From contig JAEEIA010000098.1 in assembly GCA_016281125.1 (NCBI GenBank), forward strand, positions 62,001 through 126,000: DNA of 64,000 nt, read 5' to 3'. Made by a program: the position numbers and the translations under genes. The number at the start of each line of letters is the position of its first letter. Positions within the stretch are counted from its first letter, which is position 1. The DNA comes from Oscillospiraceae bacterium (GTDB taxonomy: Bacteria; Bacillota; Clostridia; Oscillospirales; Ruminococcaceae). Shown in pieces: positions 8,973 through 17,451 of the stretch. The notes beneath the pieces are model-generated. The model made no database searches. It saw only the letters and a program-made list of their open reading frames with translations, and had not been told where the DNA came from.

Positions 8973-9975
8973 ACCGTTTTCCTCCTTCGTAGTCCTCCTG
9001 AACCCGCTTGCAAAATACGATCGGAGAATACTCATTGTCGTACTGATAGGAAACCGTTTCTCTCCGTTTCAGGAATGCAATGTCGATCTGATCGAGCGCG
9101 TCCTTGCTGAACACCTGAATGAACCGCGGATCATAGAACGGCATATCCTTGATCGTGCTGTTGTTGGTCAGCAGCTTCTTCTTGAAGCAGAGCGCCTCGA
9201 CGGTGCGCAGCGTCATGCCGGTATACCGGTCGCCGACGACCTCCAGAATGCAGTTGGTATGCATGTTCTCGTTCATGATCGAGGCATAGTCCAGCCACTC
9301 GTTGTAATGGATCGCCTTCGGGTGCTTCTGATCCTTCTCTTTGGTGTTCTGCACATAGATATGCGCATTGACGCCGCTCTTGTGGAGGAACGCACCGAGG
9401 CGGTTCAGCAGGTCTGCTCTGTCATTGGCATTGCCTGCAAAGAAAATATCCGAGGTGATTTCAGCGGACTCGTCGATCTCAATTTCCGAATAAATATCCG
9501 GTTGGAAGAGGAAGTGATAGTCCTCTGCATCCTTCTCGCTGAACGAATAGACGAGATCCATATACGGGAGCTGATGCTTCAGCAGCTTGTCCCGCAGGTA
9601 CATGGCATTGTTGATCATGACGGCTAGCGTCACGTTGGGATGCTTTTTCTTATAGTCCGCGATATATTTCGCATCGTACCGTGCCAGCGCGATATCCGTG
9701 AAGATCACGAAATAGTGACGATCCGGCTTGATCGGCACGCGCTCCAGCGAATACTTGTTTTTCCAGATCCGCTTCAAGGGGAGGTTCACGCGGTTGTTGA
9801 CTGCAAAGCTGGCGTGCAGATGACAGAGCGTATCGGTAATTTTATCCGTTGCAATAAAAGGCGATTCGAGATACAGTGCGTTCTTCATCTTTTTCAGGTC
9901 GCTCCATCTGACAGCACCGTAATCACTGCCCTGACCAACCACAATAAACCGATCCAACCGTTTCATGGAACTCAT
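8953..9975 (-). CDS. putative glycosyltransferase (GT-B-like)
   Basis: 340 residues that I do not place in a named family. The C-terminal third has the pattern of a GT-B donor site: NCILEVVGDRYTGMTLRTVE followed by ALCFKKKLLTNN, where an acidic residue and a conserved Glu flank a Thr/Gly-rich loop, then a fixed DPRFI segment. There is no signal peptide or membrane helix, consistent with a cytoplasmic enzyme. It overlaps glf by 20 bases, and such coupling is often seen for galactofuranosyltransferases, so Galf transfer is a reasonable but unproven guess. The start at 9975 lies a few bases after the acyltransferase stop with GAAGGG upstream. Confidence 0.6.
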   Translation of the reverse strand: MSSMKRLDRFIVVGQGSDYGAVRWSDLKKMKNALYLESPFIATDKITDTLCHLHASFAVNNRVNLPLKRIWKNKYSLERVPIKPDRHYFVIFTDIALARYDAKYIADYKKKHPNVTLAVMINNAMYLRDKLLKHQLPYMDLVYSFSEKDAEDYHFLFQPDIYSEIEIDESAEITSDIFFAGNANDRADLLNRLGAFLHKSGVNAHIYVQNTKEKDQKHPKAIHYNEWLDYASIMNENMHTNCILEVVGDRYTGMTLRTVEALCFKKKLLTNNSTIKDMPFYDPRFIQVFSKDALDQIDIAFLKRRETVSYQYDNEYSPIVFCKRVQEDYEGGKRYVHHAR

Positions 9976-9977
9976 GA

Positions 9978-11012
9978 TTAACCCTTCCTCTTTTTGATGA
10001 TATTTTGGACGGCCGGAACCAGCAGCGGCAGGCTGACGCCGAATGCCGTATACAGGATACCCCAGCCGTATGAAGCCGCAACAATCGGATGCTTTGCAAG
10101 TGCATCCTTCGGCAGCCCGTCACACAGAATCCATATCGCGGAAACGAGCCGGAATGCCAGCAGATGCAGGCAGAGAACCGGCACCGTATGGATTCCGATA
10201 TACCGCAGCACCGCCAGACCGGCCTTGCTGCGCTTCAGCCAGTCGGCCAGCTGAAAGACCAGCAGAATGCCCGCCGCACTTCCGAGCAGGAGAAACAGCG
10301 GATCCGTAATCTCGTTGCGGCTCATCCGCAGCGTGTGCCCGGACAGGAACAGTCCGATCAGAACCGCAAGCCCCGCCATGGCAGGAATCACGCGCGAAAG
10401 CCGGACATGTTTCAGTTTGTAGCCGCCGTAAATAAACGGAAGCAGCGTGCAGGCGTTGTCCGCATTGCCCGGCAGACTGATCTGCCGGTAAAAGAAAAAG
10501 CAGCCCGCCGCAAAAATCAGTGCGACCATGCAAAGCTCAGCGGCCGTCTGTGCTTTCGGCTGTCTGATCAGCGAGGAAATCCACAGCACGCCGTACAGCA
10601 GAAAGCGGCAGATAAACAGCGCCGTAAAGAACCACATGGCCGATTCCAGCGGCTCCGTTTTCAGGAACGCCAGATGCTTGACGACCGCCACGGCCGTCTG
10701 TTTGACGGAATAGGGCTCCAGCTGATAGATCCCGATTTTCGTGAACAGATTGTGCAGCAGCACATACACCGTGCCGTAGATCACGCTCGGGAGCCAAAGC
10801 CCTTTCAGGCATTTCTTCGTAAAGGTCAGCAGCTTCTGGGGTGACCGGTCCTCAAACCGGAACACCAGTCCGGACACAAAAATAAAGAGCGGGATATGAA
10901 ACAGATTGACGAACCGGCTGATGCCGCCGCCGAAGCCGTGTCCCGCCACGACCAGCACGATTCCCAGACCTTTTACAATATCCCAGACATCATTTCGTTT
11001 TTTTGTGCCCAT
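9978..11012 (-). CDS. membrane acyltransferase, family 3 (OafA-like)
   Basis: 344 residues with about ten hydrophobic segments. The N-terminus DIVKGLGIVLVVAGHG contains the catalytic-type His of acyltransferase 3 proteins, followed by FHIPLFIFVSGLVFR, the second signature of the family. These integral membrane proteins O-acetylate or otherwise acylate surface polysaccharides. It sits inside the capsule operon between the ATP-grasp and the putative glycosyltransferase genes. The donor acyl group and the acceptor position cannot be inferred. The start at 11012 has a modest GGTGAAG ribosome site. Confidence 0.87.
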   Translation of the reverse strand: MGTKKRNDVWDIVKGLGIVLVVAGHGFGGGISRFVNLFHIPLFIFVSGLVFRFEDRSPQKLLTFTKKCLKGLWLPSVIYGTVYVLLHNLFTKIGIYQLEPYSVKQTAVAVVKHLAFLKTEPLESAMWFFTALFICRFLLYGVLWISSLIRQPKAQTAAELCMVALIFAAGCFFFYRQISLPGNADNACTLLPFIYGGYKLKHVRLSRVIPAMAGLAVLIGLFLSGHTLRMSRNEITDPLFLLLGSAAGILLVFQLADWLKRSKAGLAVLRYIGIHTVPVLCLHLLAFRLVSAIWILCDGLPKDALAKHPIVAASYGWGILYTAFGVSLPLLVPAVQNIIKKRKG

Positions 11013-11049
11013 TACTTCACCTGCTTCTGCGTCCGCCGTTCCGGCTTCC

Positions 11050-12021
11050 TCATATCTTCATGATCTTCACTTCGTTATACTTCATCATATAGATGCCTTC
11101 TTCGTAGGCGCCGATATGCTTCTCATTTTCGATTCCGAGCAGATTGTTCAGAATGAGCTTCATATGGTCGCAGCCGGATTCGTATGCATGCGGATAGCCG
11201 CCGCCGAACCGCGGGTTGACCTCAGAAATGTAGTATTCGCCGTTGATCTCGAAGATGTCAATGTCGATCTGGCCGGTGAAGCCGCTCTTTTCCGCAAACT
11301 CCGTGATCAGGTCAAACAGCTTCGGATCCTTGAACGACACAGACTTATCCGTTTCACCCGCGCGCATCACGAGCTTCTTCTTGGTGAAGATGGAAACGAC
11401 CTTTTTGCTGATGAGGTCGATGTAGACATCCGCACCGATCTCCTGCCCGTTCAGGAACTCCTGAATCATCATGTTTTCGCCGTGCGAGCAGAGCAGCTCG
11501 ACGGTTTCGCGGTCATTCGCCTTGGAGATGGAGATGCTTGCGCTGCCCTTTGCAGGCTTGACGAACACCGGATAACTGATCGCTCCGCGCTCGACATCCG
11601 CAAAGAATTCCGCAGGATCCATATAGGATTTTGCGCAGTGATAGCCGTTTGTGCACAGCCACTGATACATCTCATACTTATCCAGGCTGCGCTCGCAGCA
11701 GGCAAAATCCGAGCCGATGATCGTGACGCCGATTGCATCGAACGCCGCCTTGTGCTCGGCCAGCAGAGAGAGCTCCGGGTCAATCAGCGAGGTGACGCCG
11801 GAAATCTTCTCCTTTTTGCAGATCTCCAGAATCCGGTCAATATAGCCCTCCTCGGTAATCCGGGGAACAAGATAATGCCGGTCCGCTTCATACAGTGCAG
11901 GGGCAATCGGACTCATGTCGGTGGCAATCACCGAACCGTTCGTAATCGTCCGCTTGAAATACTGCACGATCTTATTTCGCGTACCGACGCTCAGAATCAA
12001 GAAATTCACTTCATTTGCCAT
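11050..12021 (-). CDS. ATP-grasp carboxylate-amine ligase-like protein
   Basis: 323 residues with an N-terminal Rossmann-like preATP-grasp half (NFLILSVGTRNKIVQYF) and an ATP-grasp domain from about residue 110: SYPVFVKPAKGSASISI for ATP, and DIDIFEINGEYYISEVNPRF for the Mg-ATP site. The architecture resembles PylC/CarB-like ligases found in exopolysaccharide loci. It should activate a carboxylate with ATP and join it to an amine or similar group. The gene starts one base after the stop of the dehydrogenase gene, and the two genes before that encode an aminotransferase and a D-2-hydroxyacid dehydrogenase. I infer that these three make and attach a small acid or amino acid to the polysaccharide. 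Confidence 0.8.
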   Translation of the reverse strand: MANEVNFLILSVGTRNKIVQYFKRTITNGSVIATDMSPIAPALYEADRHYLVPRITEEGYIDRILEICKKEKISGVTSLIDPELSLLAEHKAAFDAIGVTIIGSDFACCERSLDKYEMYQWLCTNGYHCAKSYMDPAEFFADVERGAISYPVFVKPAKGSASISISKANDRETVELLCSHGENMMIQEFLNGQEIGADVYIDLISKKVVSIFTKKKLVMRAGETDKSVSFKDPKLFDLITEFAEKSGFTGQIDIDIFEINGEYYISEVNPRFGGGYPHAYESGCDHMKLILNNLLGIENEKHIGAYEEGIYMMKYNEVKIMKI

Positions 12022-12022
12022 C

Positions 12023-13018
12023 TCAGTATTCTTCCTTTATATTCACAATGTTGATCAGCGGCTTTCCCGTCGCCAGATTGGTCAGGTTGACGATTGCGTC
12101 ATCCAGATGCGGAAGCGTGCCCTCACTGAACCCCGCTCTGTGCGGAGAGAGCACCACCTGATCCAGATCCTCAAACCGGAACCGGTCGGAAACATGCGCC
12201 TCGGATTCGCCGCGCTTCGGCGCGCGCCACCAGACGTCGCTTGCATATCCCGCGAGCGTTCCGGCGGTCAGCGCCTCATAGAGCGCCGCCTCGTCCACGA
12301 TGCCTGCTCTGGACAGCAGCACCAGCGAGCTGCCCGGCTTCATTCCGGCAAGGAATTCCGCATCAACCATATTCCGCGTCTTTTCGGTCAGCGGAACGGT
12401 CAGGATGACCAGATCCGCCGCCGCGACAGCTTCGGCCGTCCGGTCGGAGAGATACAGCGTCACCTGCTCCGGCACCGGAATCTCCACAAAGTTGACGGCA
12501 AGCACCTTTGCACCGAACGCCAGGAACATATTGCCGAGGCGTGAGCCGATATTGCCGTAGCCGATGATGCAGACCGTCTGATCCGCAATCATCTTGGATT
12601 TCAGATCCAGCGGCTTCTGATCACGGTTCCAGTTCCCGGCGCGCATCTTCCGGTCGTGATACGAGAGCTTTTTCATCAGGTCCGCAGCGAGCGCAAAACC
12701 GATCTCCGCCACGGCCTGTGCATTGGAATGGGAATTGCAGACAGGCACGCTGCTGCCCTCCATTTCGGAGAAGGCAAAGGTATCCATGCCCGTCCACGGC
12801 ACCTGCACCAGTCTGAGCTTCGGTGCATGTGCAAGGATGCTGCGCGTCACGAACGGGCCGAGCAGCACATCCGCATCGCCGCAGATGTTCAGAATGCCGG
12901 CCTCATCAAAGGTTTCCGGCTCAACCAGCGCAAAATCCGTGACACCGTTTTTCCGCAGCCCCGCCGCGATATAATCCTGGTCGCCCTGGAGCAGCTTGCG
13001 CGTCATCACAATCTTCAT
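12023..13018 (-). CDS. D-2-hydroxyacid dehydrogenase family protein
   Basis: 331 residues with the NAD-binding motif GYGNIGSRLGNMFLAFGAKV and the catalytic Arg/Glu/His pattern of the D-isomer-specific family (LLSRAGIVDEAAL and SPHRAGFSEGT). Members reduce 2-keto acids to D-2-hydroxyacids in the cytoplasm with NADH or NADPH. The usual phosphoglycerate dehydrogenase ACT domain is absent, so a serine-pathway role is unlikely. Its place between an aminotransferase and an ATP-grasp ligase in the capsule operon points to a dedicated substituent such as a hydroxy or amino acid. The substrate is unknown. Confidence 0.82.
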   Translation of the reverse strand: MKIVMTRKLLQGDQDYIAAGLRKNGVTDFALVEPETFDEAGILNICGDADVLLGPFVTRSILAHAPKLRLVQVPWTGMDTFAFSEMEGSSVPVCNSHSNAQAVAEIGFALAADLMKKLSYHDRKMRAGNWNRDQKPLDLKSKMIADQTVCIIGYGNIGSRLGNMFLAFGAKVLAVNFVEIPVPEQVTLYLSDRTAEAVAAADLVILTVPLTEKTRNMVDAEFLAGMKPGSSLVLLSRAGIVDEAALYEALTAGTLAGYASDVWWRAPKRGESEAHVSDRFRFEDLDQVVLSPHRAGFSEGTLPHLDDAIVNLTNLATGKPLINIVNIKEEY

Positions 13019-13036
13019 ACCGTTTACTCCGCTTTC

Positions 13037-14197
13037 TTAAAAGTTTTCCTGCATGAATGTTTCCAGCAGCTCTGCCGCACGCTTGATGTGATCGAGCGGA
13101 ACGGCCAGGGAAAAGCGGATATACGAATCCCACGCATCACCGAATGCAATGCCCGGCGTCGTGGCGATGCCGGTCTGCTCCACGAGCTTGGCGGCAAACT
13201 GATTCGAGGTCAGGCCGGTCTCCGAGATATTGACAAAGTAAAAGAATCCGCCCTGCGGCAGAATGCCGGACAGCTTCGGCAGTGCATTGACCTTCTCATG
13301 GAAGAATGCCATCCGCTCTTTCAGCTGTGCCGCATACTCCGCGATATGATCCCACGGATGCTCAAAAATGCTGCACGCACCCTTCTGAATAAACGTGGTT
13401 ACGTTGGTATTGGTGTTGAACTGAATCCGCGCAATTTTGTAGCAGATATCGGCAGGCGCCAGCGCATAGCCAAGACGCCAGCCGGTCATTGCATGGGATT
13501 TGCTGAACCCGTTTGCAAGGATCAGCTTCTCCTTGATCTGCGGATAGCTGCAAAAGCTGACATGCTTTTCCGCACCGAAGATGATCTTGTCATAGACCTC
13601 ATCCGAGAGGATATAGACATCGTTTGCAAGGCACAGCTCGATCATCTTTTCGACCTCGGCTTTGCTCAGCATGGCGCCGGTCGGGTTGTTCGGGCTGTTG
13701 ATGACCAGACATTTCACGCCCGCGGCAATCACCTCTTCCAGGCGCTGCATGTCAAAGCTGTAATCAGGTTTCAGGTCAATCGTGATGATCTCAGCCTGCG
13801 GCTCCGCCAGCTTGATCATCGCGGGATACGCCACATAGCACGGCGTACACAGTGCGACCTTGTCGCCGGGCTCCAGAACGGCAGCCAGTGCGCAGTAAGC
13901 CGCGCTCTTGATGCCGGGCGTCACGGCGATTTCGTTCACCGCGTAATCCGCACCGTATTCCTGCTTCACATGCGCAGCGATTTTCTCGCGCAGCTCCGGC
14001 AGACCCTGTGCATCACAGTAATGGGTATAGCCGTCCTGAATGGCCTGAAACATCGCGTCCACGATATAGGACGGCGTCTTGAAATCCGGCTCACCCAGTC
14101 CGAACGAAATGATCTCTTTACCGCACTTGCGGCGGCGTCCGACGGCCTCGGCAAATTCCTTTGTCGGGCGCTTGGTAATCTCCGGGCTAAAAATCAT
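13037..14197 (-). CDS. class I/II pyridoxal-phosphate aminotransferase
   Basis: 386 residues of aspartate-aminotransferase fold type I. It shows the substrate loop GLGEPDFKTP, the PLP-ring contact VINSPNNPTGAM and the Schiff-base Lys in NGFSKSHAMTGWRLGY. I chose the ATG at 14197 because GGAGGG lies eight bases before it; an upstream in-frame start at 14257 would overlap the neighbour by more than 50 bases. It begins two bases after the stop of the phosphoglycosyl transferase. Located in a capsule operon next to a 2-hydroxyacid dehydrogenase, it probably interconverts a keto acid and an amino acid used as a polymer substituent. Housekeeping aspartate or aromatic aminotransferase activity is an alternative. 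Confidence 0.85.
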   Translation of the reverse strand: MIFSPEITKRPTKEFAEAVGRRRKCGKEIISFGLGEPDFKTPSYIVDAMFQAIQDGYTHYCDAQGLPELREKIAAHVKQEYGADYAVNEIAVTPGIKSAAYCALAAVLEPGDKVALCTPCYVAYPAMIKLAEPQAEIITIDLKPDYSFDMQRLEEVIAAGVKCLVINSPNNPTGAMLSKAEVEKMIELCLANDVYILSDEVYDKIIFGAEKHVSFCSYPQIKEKLILANGFSKSHAMTGWRLGYALAPADICYKIARIQFNTNTNVTTFIQKGACSIFEHPWDHIAEYAAQLKERMAFFHEKVNALPKLSGILPQGGFFYFVNISETGLTSNQFAAKLVEQTGIATTPGIAFGDAWDSYIRFSLAVPLDHIKRAAELLETFMQENF

Positions 14198-14198
14198 A

Positions 14199-14951
14199 TC
14201 ATTTTCCCTCCTGCTGACGTGCCTCGTCCAGCGGCGTAATACGTTTTTCCGCGACATCTGCGCGCTTGATGACCTTATACACGGTCTTGAACAAAATGGA
14301 AAGATCCTCCCCGAAGGTCAGATGATTGACATACTCCACGTCCATGTGCAGTCTGTCGTCCCACAGAAGATTGTTCCGGCCGTTGACCTGCGCCAGACCG
14401 GTCAGACCCGGGCGGACGGCATGGCGGGCGCGTTCCTCGTCCCGGTAATACGGCAGATACTTGACCAGCAAGGGGCGCGGCCCGATGATCGCCATATCGC
14501 CCTTTGCAATATTGATCAGCTCGGGGAGCTCATCCAGGCTGGTGGCGCGGAGCCACTTGCCGTATGCGGTCAGTCTTTGCTCATCCGGCAGCAGATTGCC
14601 GTCGGCATCCTTTTTGTTATTCATCGTGCGGAACTTGAGCAGCTTGAAGATCTTTTCGTCCTTGCCGGGGCGCTCCTGCGTAAAGAACGGATTGCCGCCC
14701 ATGGCAGCGGCGCCGACGACGGTCAGCGTCAGCAGCACCGGTGACAGGGCAACCAGTGCGCCGGTGGCAAGAAAGCAGTCCAGCGGCCGCTTGAAGCAGC
14801 GCTCATAGATTCCGTGCGGTTTATGGGGCAGTCTGCGTTCTTCGGCGTGCTTTTCCTCCGCGCGCTCCCCGAGATAGGCAGCGACGCCCGCACAGGCCGC
14901 GATTGCGGCAATCCCGCCGATCAGCATCATGATCTTTTTCACTTGCATCAC
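14199..14951 (-). CDS. undecaprenyl-phosphate phosphoglycosyl transferase (initiating sugar transferase)
   Basis: 250 residues of the PglC/WcaJ C-terminal-domain family. An N-terminal hydrophobic segment (MMLIGGIAAIAACAGVAAYL) precedes the reentrant helix start ERCFKRPLDC, and the catalytic Lys/Arg region (ERPGKDEKIFKLLKFRTM) and GPRPLL are intact. The enzyme transfers a phosphosugar from a UDP-sugar to undecaprenyl phosphate, the first membrane step of repeat-unit assembly. The extra N-terminal helix is not needed in the minimal PglC. The start is either GTG at 14951 or ATG at 14948, both close to a GGGGTG site. It follows the DegT aminotransferase gene by five bases, as pglC follows pglE-type genes in bacillosamine loci. 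Confidence 0.9.
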   Translation of the reverse strand: MMQVKKIMMLIGGIAAIAACAGVAAYLGERAEEKHAEERRLPHKPHGIYERCFKRPLDCFLATGALVALSPVLLTLTVVGAAAMGGNPFFTQERPGKDEKIFKLLKFRTMNNKKDADGNLLPDEQRLTAYGKWLRATSLDELPELINIAKGDMAIIGPRPLLVKYLPYYRDEERARHAVRPGLTGLAQVNGRNNLLWDDRLHMDVEYVNHLTFGEDLSILFKTVYKVIKRADVAEKRITPLDEARQQEGK

Positions 14952-14956
14952 CCCGA

Positions 14957-16231
14957 TTATGCAAAGCAGCTTCTGATGATTTCAATAATGATATCCTGCT
15001 GCTCAGGCGTCATCTTGTTATCGCTCGGCAGGCAGAGTCCGCGCTCGAAAATATCTGCACCGACATCCGTGATGCCGCCGCGTGCGATATAGGCATTGGA
15101 CTGGCCTCTGCCGTTGCCGTTGGCTGTGACAAATGCATTCATGCGGTAGATCGGCTGCATATGCATCGGCTTCCAGATTGGTCTGCCCTCTGCATTGTAT
15201 TTCAGCAGCGTTTCAAGGATTTCGGTCGGGCAGGTCTTGCCCGGCTCGTGGACATACAGTGCCTGATTGTCGCTGCGCACCTGTTTACACATCGCCTCGC
15301 GGTCAATCAGAAGGCAGGAAAGCCAGTAATTCGGCTCGCTCTTTTCCGCATCAAACGGATTCATTGTGACAGGCAGACCTTCAAAGCCCTTTTTGTAGCG
15401 CTCGTAGATTGCCTTTTTCTGGGCGATATGCTCCTCCAGATGCGGCATCTGGCCGCGCACAATGCCTGCGATGATGTTGCTCATGCGGTAGTTATAGCCG
15501 ACCTCCTCGTGCTGGTACCACGGCGCCGCCTCGCGGGACTGCGTGGACCACTTGCGCGCCTTGTCGGCATCTGCGAGCGAATTGGTCAGGAACATGCCGC
15601 CGGACGATCCGGTGATGATCTTGTTGCCGTTGAAGCTGATCGCAGCATAGTCGCCGAAGCCGCCGGTCTGCTTGCCGTGATAGGTTGCGCCGAAGGATTC
15701 CGCAGCGTCCTCCACGATCAGCGCGCCGTGCTTTTCGCAGACAGCGCGGATCTCGTCGATCTTACCCGGTGCGCCGTAAAGGTGCGCGACCACGACCAGC
15801 CGCACCTCCGGGAACATTTCAAAGGCCTTTTCCAGCGCCTTGGGGCACATGTTCCATGTATCCGGTTCCGTATCAATGAAAACTGCTTCGCCGCCCTCGT
15901 AAGCAACCGGGTTCACCGTTGCATCGAAGGTCATGTCGGAGCAGAATACTTTTTTCCCCTGAAGGGCGCCCTGATCGGTCTTCGGCAGCCCATACAGACG
16001 TTCACCGGCGAGCTTCACAGCAAGGTGCAGCGCTGCGGTGCCGCAGGACAGTGCAACTGCATACTGCACACCCGCGTATTCCGCGACCATTCGCTCCACC
16101 TCATTGATATTCTCACCGGCTGTTGTGATCCAGTTCTTCTCAAAGGCGTCATTCACCCATTTTTGCTCATCGCCGTGCATGGTCGGCGACGAAAGCCAGA
16201 TCTTGCTCTCAAAAGGTTTGATTTCTTTCAT
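14957..16231 (-). CDS. DegT/DnrJ/EryC1/StrS family sugar aminotransferase
   Basis: 424 residues of the sugar-nucleotide aminotransferase family. Visible motifs are ALSCGTAALHLAVKLAGE for PLP phosphate binding, VEDAAESFGATYHGK, and the Schiff-base Lys in SFNGNKIITGSSGGM. These enzymes aminate keto-sugars such as UDP-4-keto-6-deoxy-GlcNAc in the bacillosamine pathway. The ATG at 16231 is chosen because GAAGGA sits just upstream; the in-frame TTG at 16252 has no site. It is the first gene of the capsule operon, about 210 bases downstream of the promoter. The expected partner here is the phosphoglycosyl transferase encoded next. Confidence 0.86.
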   Translation of the reverse strand: MKEIKPFESKIWLSSPTMHGDEQKWVNDAFEKNWITTAGENINEVERMVAEYAGVQYAVALSCGTAALHLAVKLAGERLYGLPKTDQGALQGKKVFCSDMTFDATVNPVAYEGGEAVFIDTEPDTWNMCPKALEKAFEMFPEVRLVVVAHLYGAPGKIDEIRAVCEKHGALIVEDAAESFGATYHGKQTGGFGDYAAISFNGNKIITGSSGGMFLTNSLADADKARKWSTQSREAAPWYQHEEVGYNYRMSNIIAGIVRGQMPHLEEHIAQKKAIYERYKKGFEGLPVTMNPFDAEKSEPNYWLSCLLIDREAMCKQVRSDNQALYVHEPGKTCPTEILETLLKYNAEGRPIWKPMHMQPIYRMNAFVTANGNGRGQSNAYIARGGITDVGADIFERGLCLPSDNKMTPEQQDIIIEIIRSCFA

Positions 16232-16450
16232 GTTTCCTTCACCCGCATTCAATTTGATTCGCGTGCCGTTTCCCGGACAGCCAAAGCAAGCCGCCGTCTT
16301 CTCTTTTCATATCCCGATTCTGTTCGGCTTCGATGACAGCAGCTTGTGATTCGATCTCTGTTGCGGAAAGCCGTTTTCAGGCGGCTCCCGGCCGCATTCC
16401 GGCGGCCTTCGGCAGTGCTCGGGGGTACAGGCGCTACTCCGCTTCTCTAC

Positions 16451-16479
16451 ATTATAGCACATCGAATTTCGTTTGTCAA
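16451..16479 (-). promoter_or_regulatory. sigma-70-type promoter of the polysaccharide operon
   Basis: On the minus strand TTGACA (16474-16479) and TATAAT (16451-16456) are separated by 17 bases, and TGC just before the -10 gives an extended -10. It would produce a leader of about 210 bases before the DegT gene. That leader is GC-rich with short inverted repeats around 16385-16410, but I see no clear terminator in it. Confidence 0.85.
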
Positions 16480-16671
16480 CACCTAACAAAAATGAACATC
16501 CGGATTTGTAAAAAACACCCAATATTCAAATTTCGTTTTCGTTACTTTTCCCGTATAATGATTTCCGGTTTTCATGGATTCAGCGGCTTTCCTGTGAAAT
16601 CCCGGCAGAGGTAGCCGGTAAGCCGCGTTTTGTACTATATATTATAGTATACCCCGCCCCCGTTTTCCCTC

Positions 16672-16700
16672 TTTACATTCCGCGCCCCGTGGTGTATAAT
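16672..16700 (+). promoter_or_regulatory. promoter of the SUFU-macrodomain operon
   Basis: TTTACA (16672-16677) and TATAAT (16695-16700) are spaced by 17 bases, with the predicted start about 65 bases before the SUFU start codon. A seven-base inverted repeat around 16632-16650 (TACTATA/TATAGTA) lies just upstream. The gap between the two divergent operons, 16232-16772, otherwise shows only the capsule leader and promoter. Confidence 0.7.
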
Positions 16701-16772
16701 AAGAATAACCGCTGCAATGGAAACCGTGCAGCAAAAGAATCTTTGCCGGAGCAACAGAAAGGAAGTGCAGTC

Positions 16773-17438
16773 ATGACGATTGAGGAATTCAGAGAAAAAG
16801 CGAAGGATCAGGAATGGGCGCCCGGCTGGGACGAGATCGATGCGGCGTTCCGGGCGGTCTACGGCGACCGCGAACCGGCGCATTTCGGAACGGTCATCAC
16901 CAGCAGAGCGATGTTCGGCGGCCCGGAGTATCTGGACGGATATTCCGCCTACCAGTCCGACAAGGGTTATGCCCATGTGGTCACGTTCGGCATGAGCGAG
17001 CTCTATGCGGACGAATCGCAGTTCGGACACGATTTCAGCAAATGGGGCTACGAAATGACGATCAAGCTGAAAAACACCGCGCCGAATGACTGCATCTGGG
17101 CCATGAACATGCTGGGCAATCTGGCACGCTACACGTTTCAGAGCGAGCGCTGGTTTGAACCGGGACAGTACATTGCAACCTCCCAGACGCCGCAGTCGCT
17201 CAACCTCGGGGATCCGGACAGCAAAATCACGGCGCTGCTCGTCGTCAACGACACCGAAATCCCGACGCGTCAGACAATTTACGGCGAGCTGGCCTTTCTC
17301 CAGCTGATCGGCATTACAAATGACGAGGTGCAGGCGGTCATGAAAGACAAGTCGCTGATTCCGTCGCTGCTGGAGCGGCTCCGCGCCGATTATCCGGAGC
17401 TGGAAACCGACATGCGCCGCACGAAGAATTATCTGTAA
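16773..17438 (+). CDS. suppressor-of-fused (SUFU) domain protein
   Basis: 221 residues that match the bacterial SUFU-like domain. Indicative segments are FGGPEYLDGYSAY near the N-terminus, GYAHVVTFGMSELY, WGYEMTIKLK, and the LNLGDPDSKITALLVVND region followed by FLQLIGITNDE. Bacterial SUFU proteins have no settled function; many are linked to toxin-immunity or regulatory roles. There is no signal peptide. The start at 16773 has AAAGGAAG upstream, preferred over an in-frame start at 16689 that would overlap the promoter. The macrodomain gene follows after 13 bases, so they are one operon with a shared terminator. Confidence 0.83.
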   Translation: MTIEEFREKAKDQEWAPGWDEIDAAFRAVYGDREPAHFGTVITSRAMFGGPEYLDGYSAYQSDKGYAHVVTFGMSELYADESQFGHDFSKWGYEMTIKLKNTAPNDCIWAMNMLGNLARYTFQSERWFEPGQYIATSQTPQSLNLGDPDSKITALLVVNDTEIPTRQTIYGELAFLQLIGITNDEVQAVMKDKSLIPSLLERLRADYPELETDMRRTKNYL

Positions 17439-17451
17439 GCAGAGGTGTGCT

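Noticed and set aside
16307-16522. 71-codon minus-strand frame across the capsule promoter
   Set aside because: It spans the -10 and -35 elements and is Cys/Pro-rich without protein-like pattern; a chance frame.
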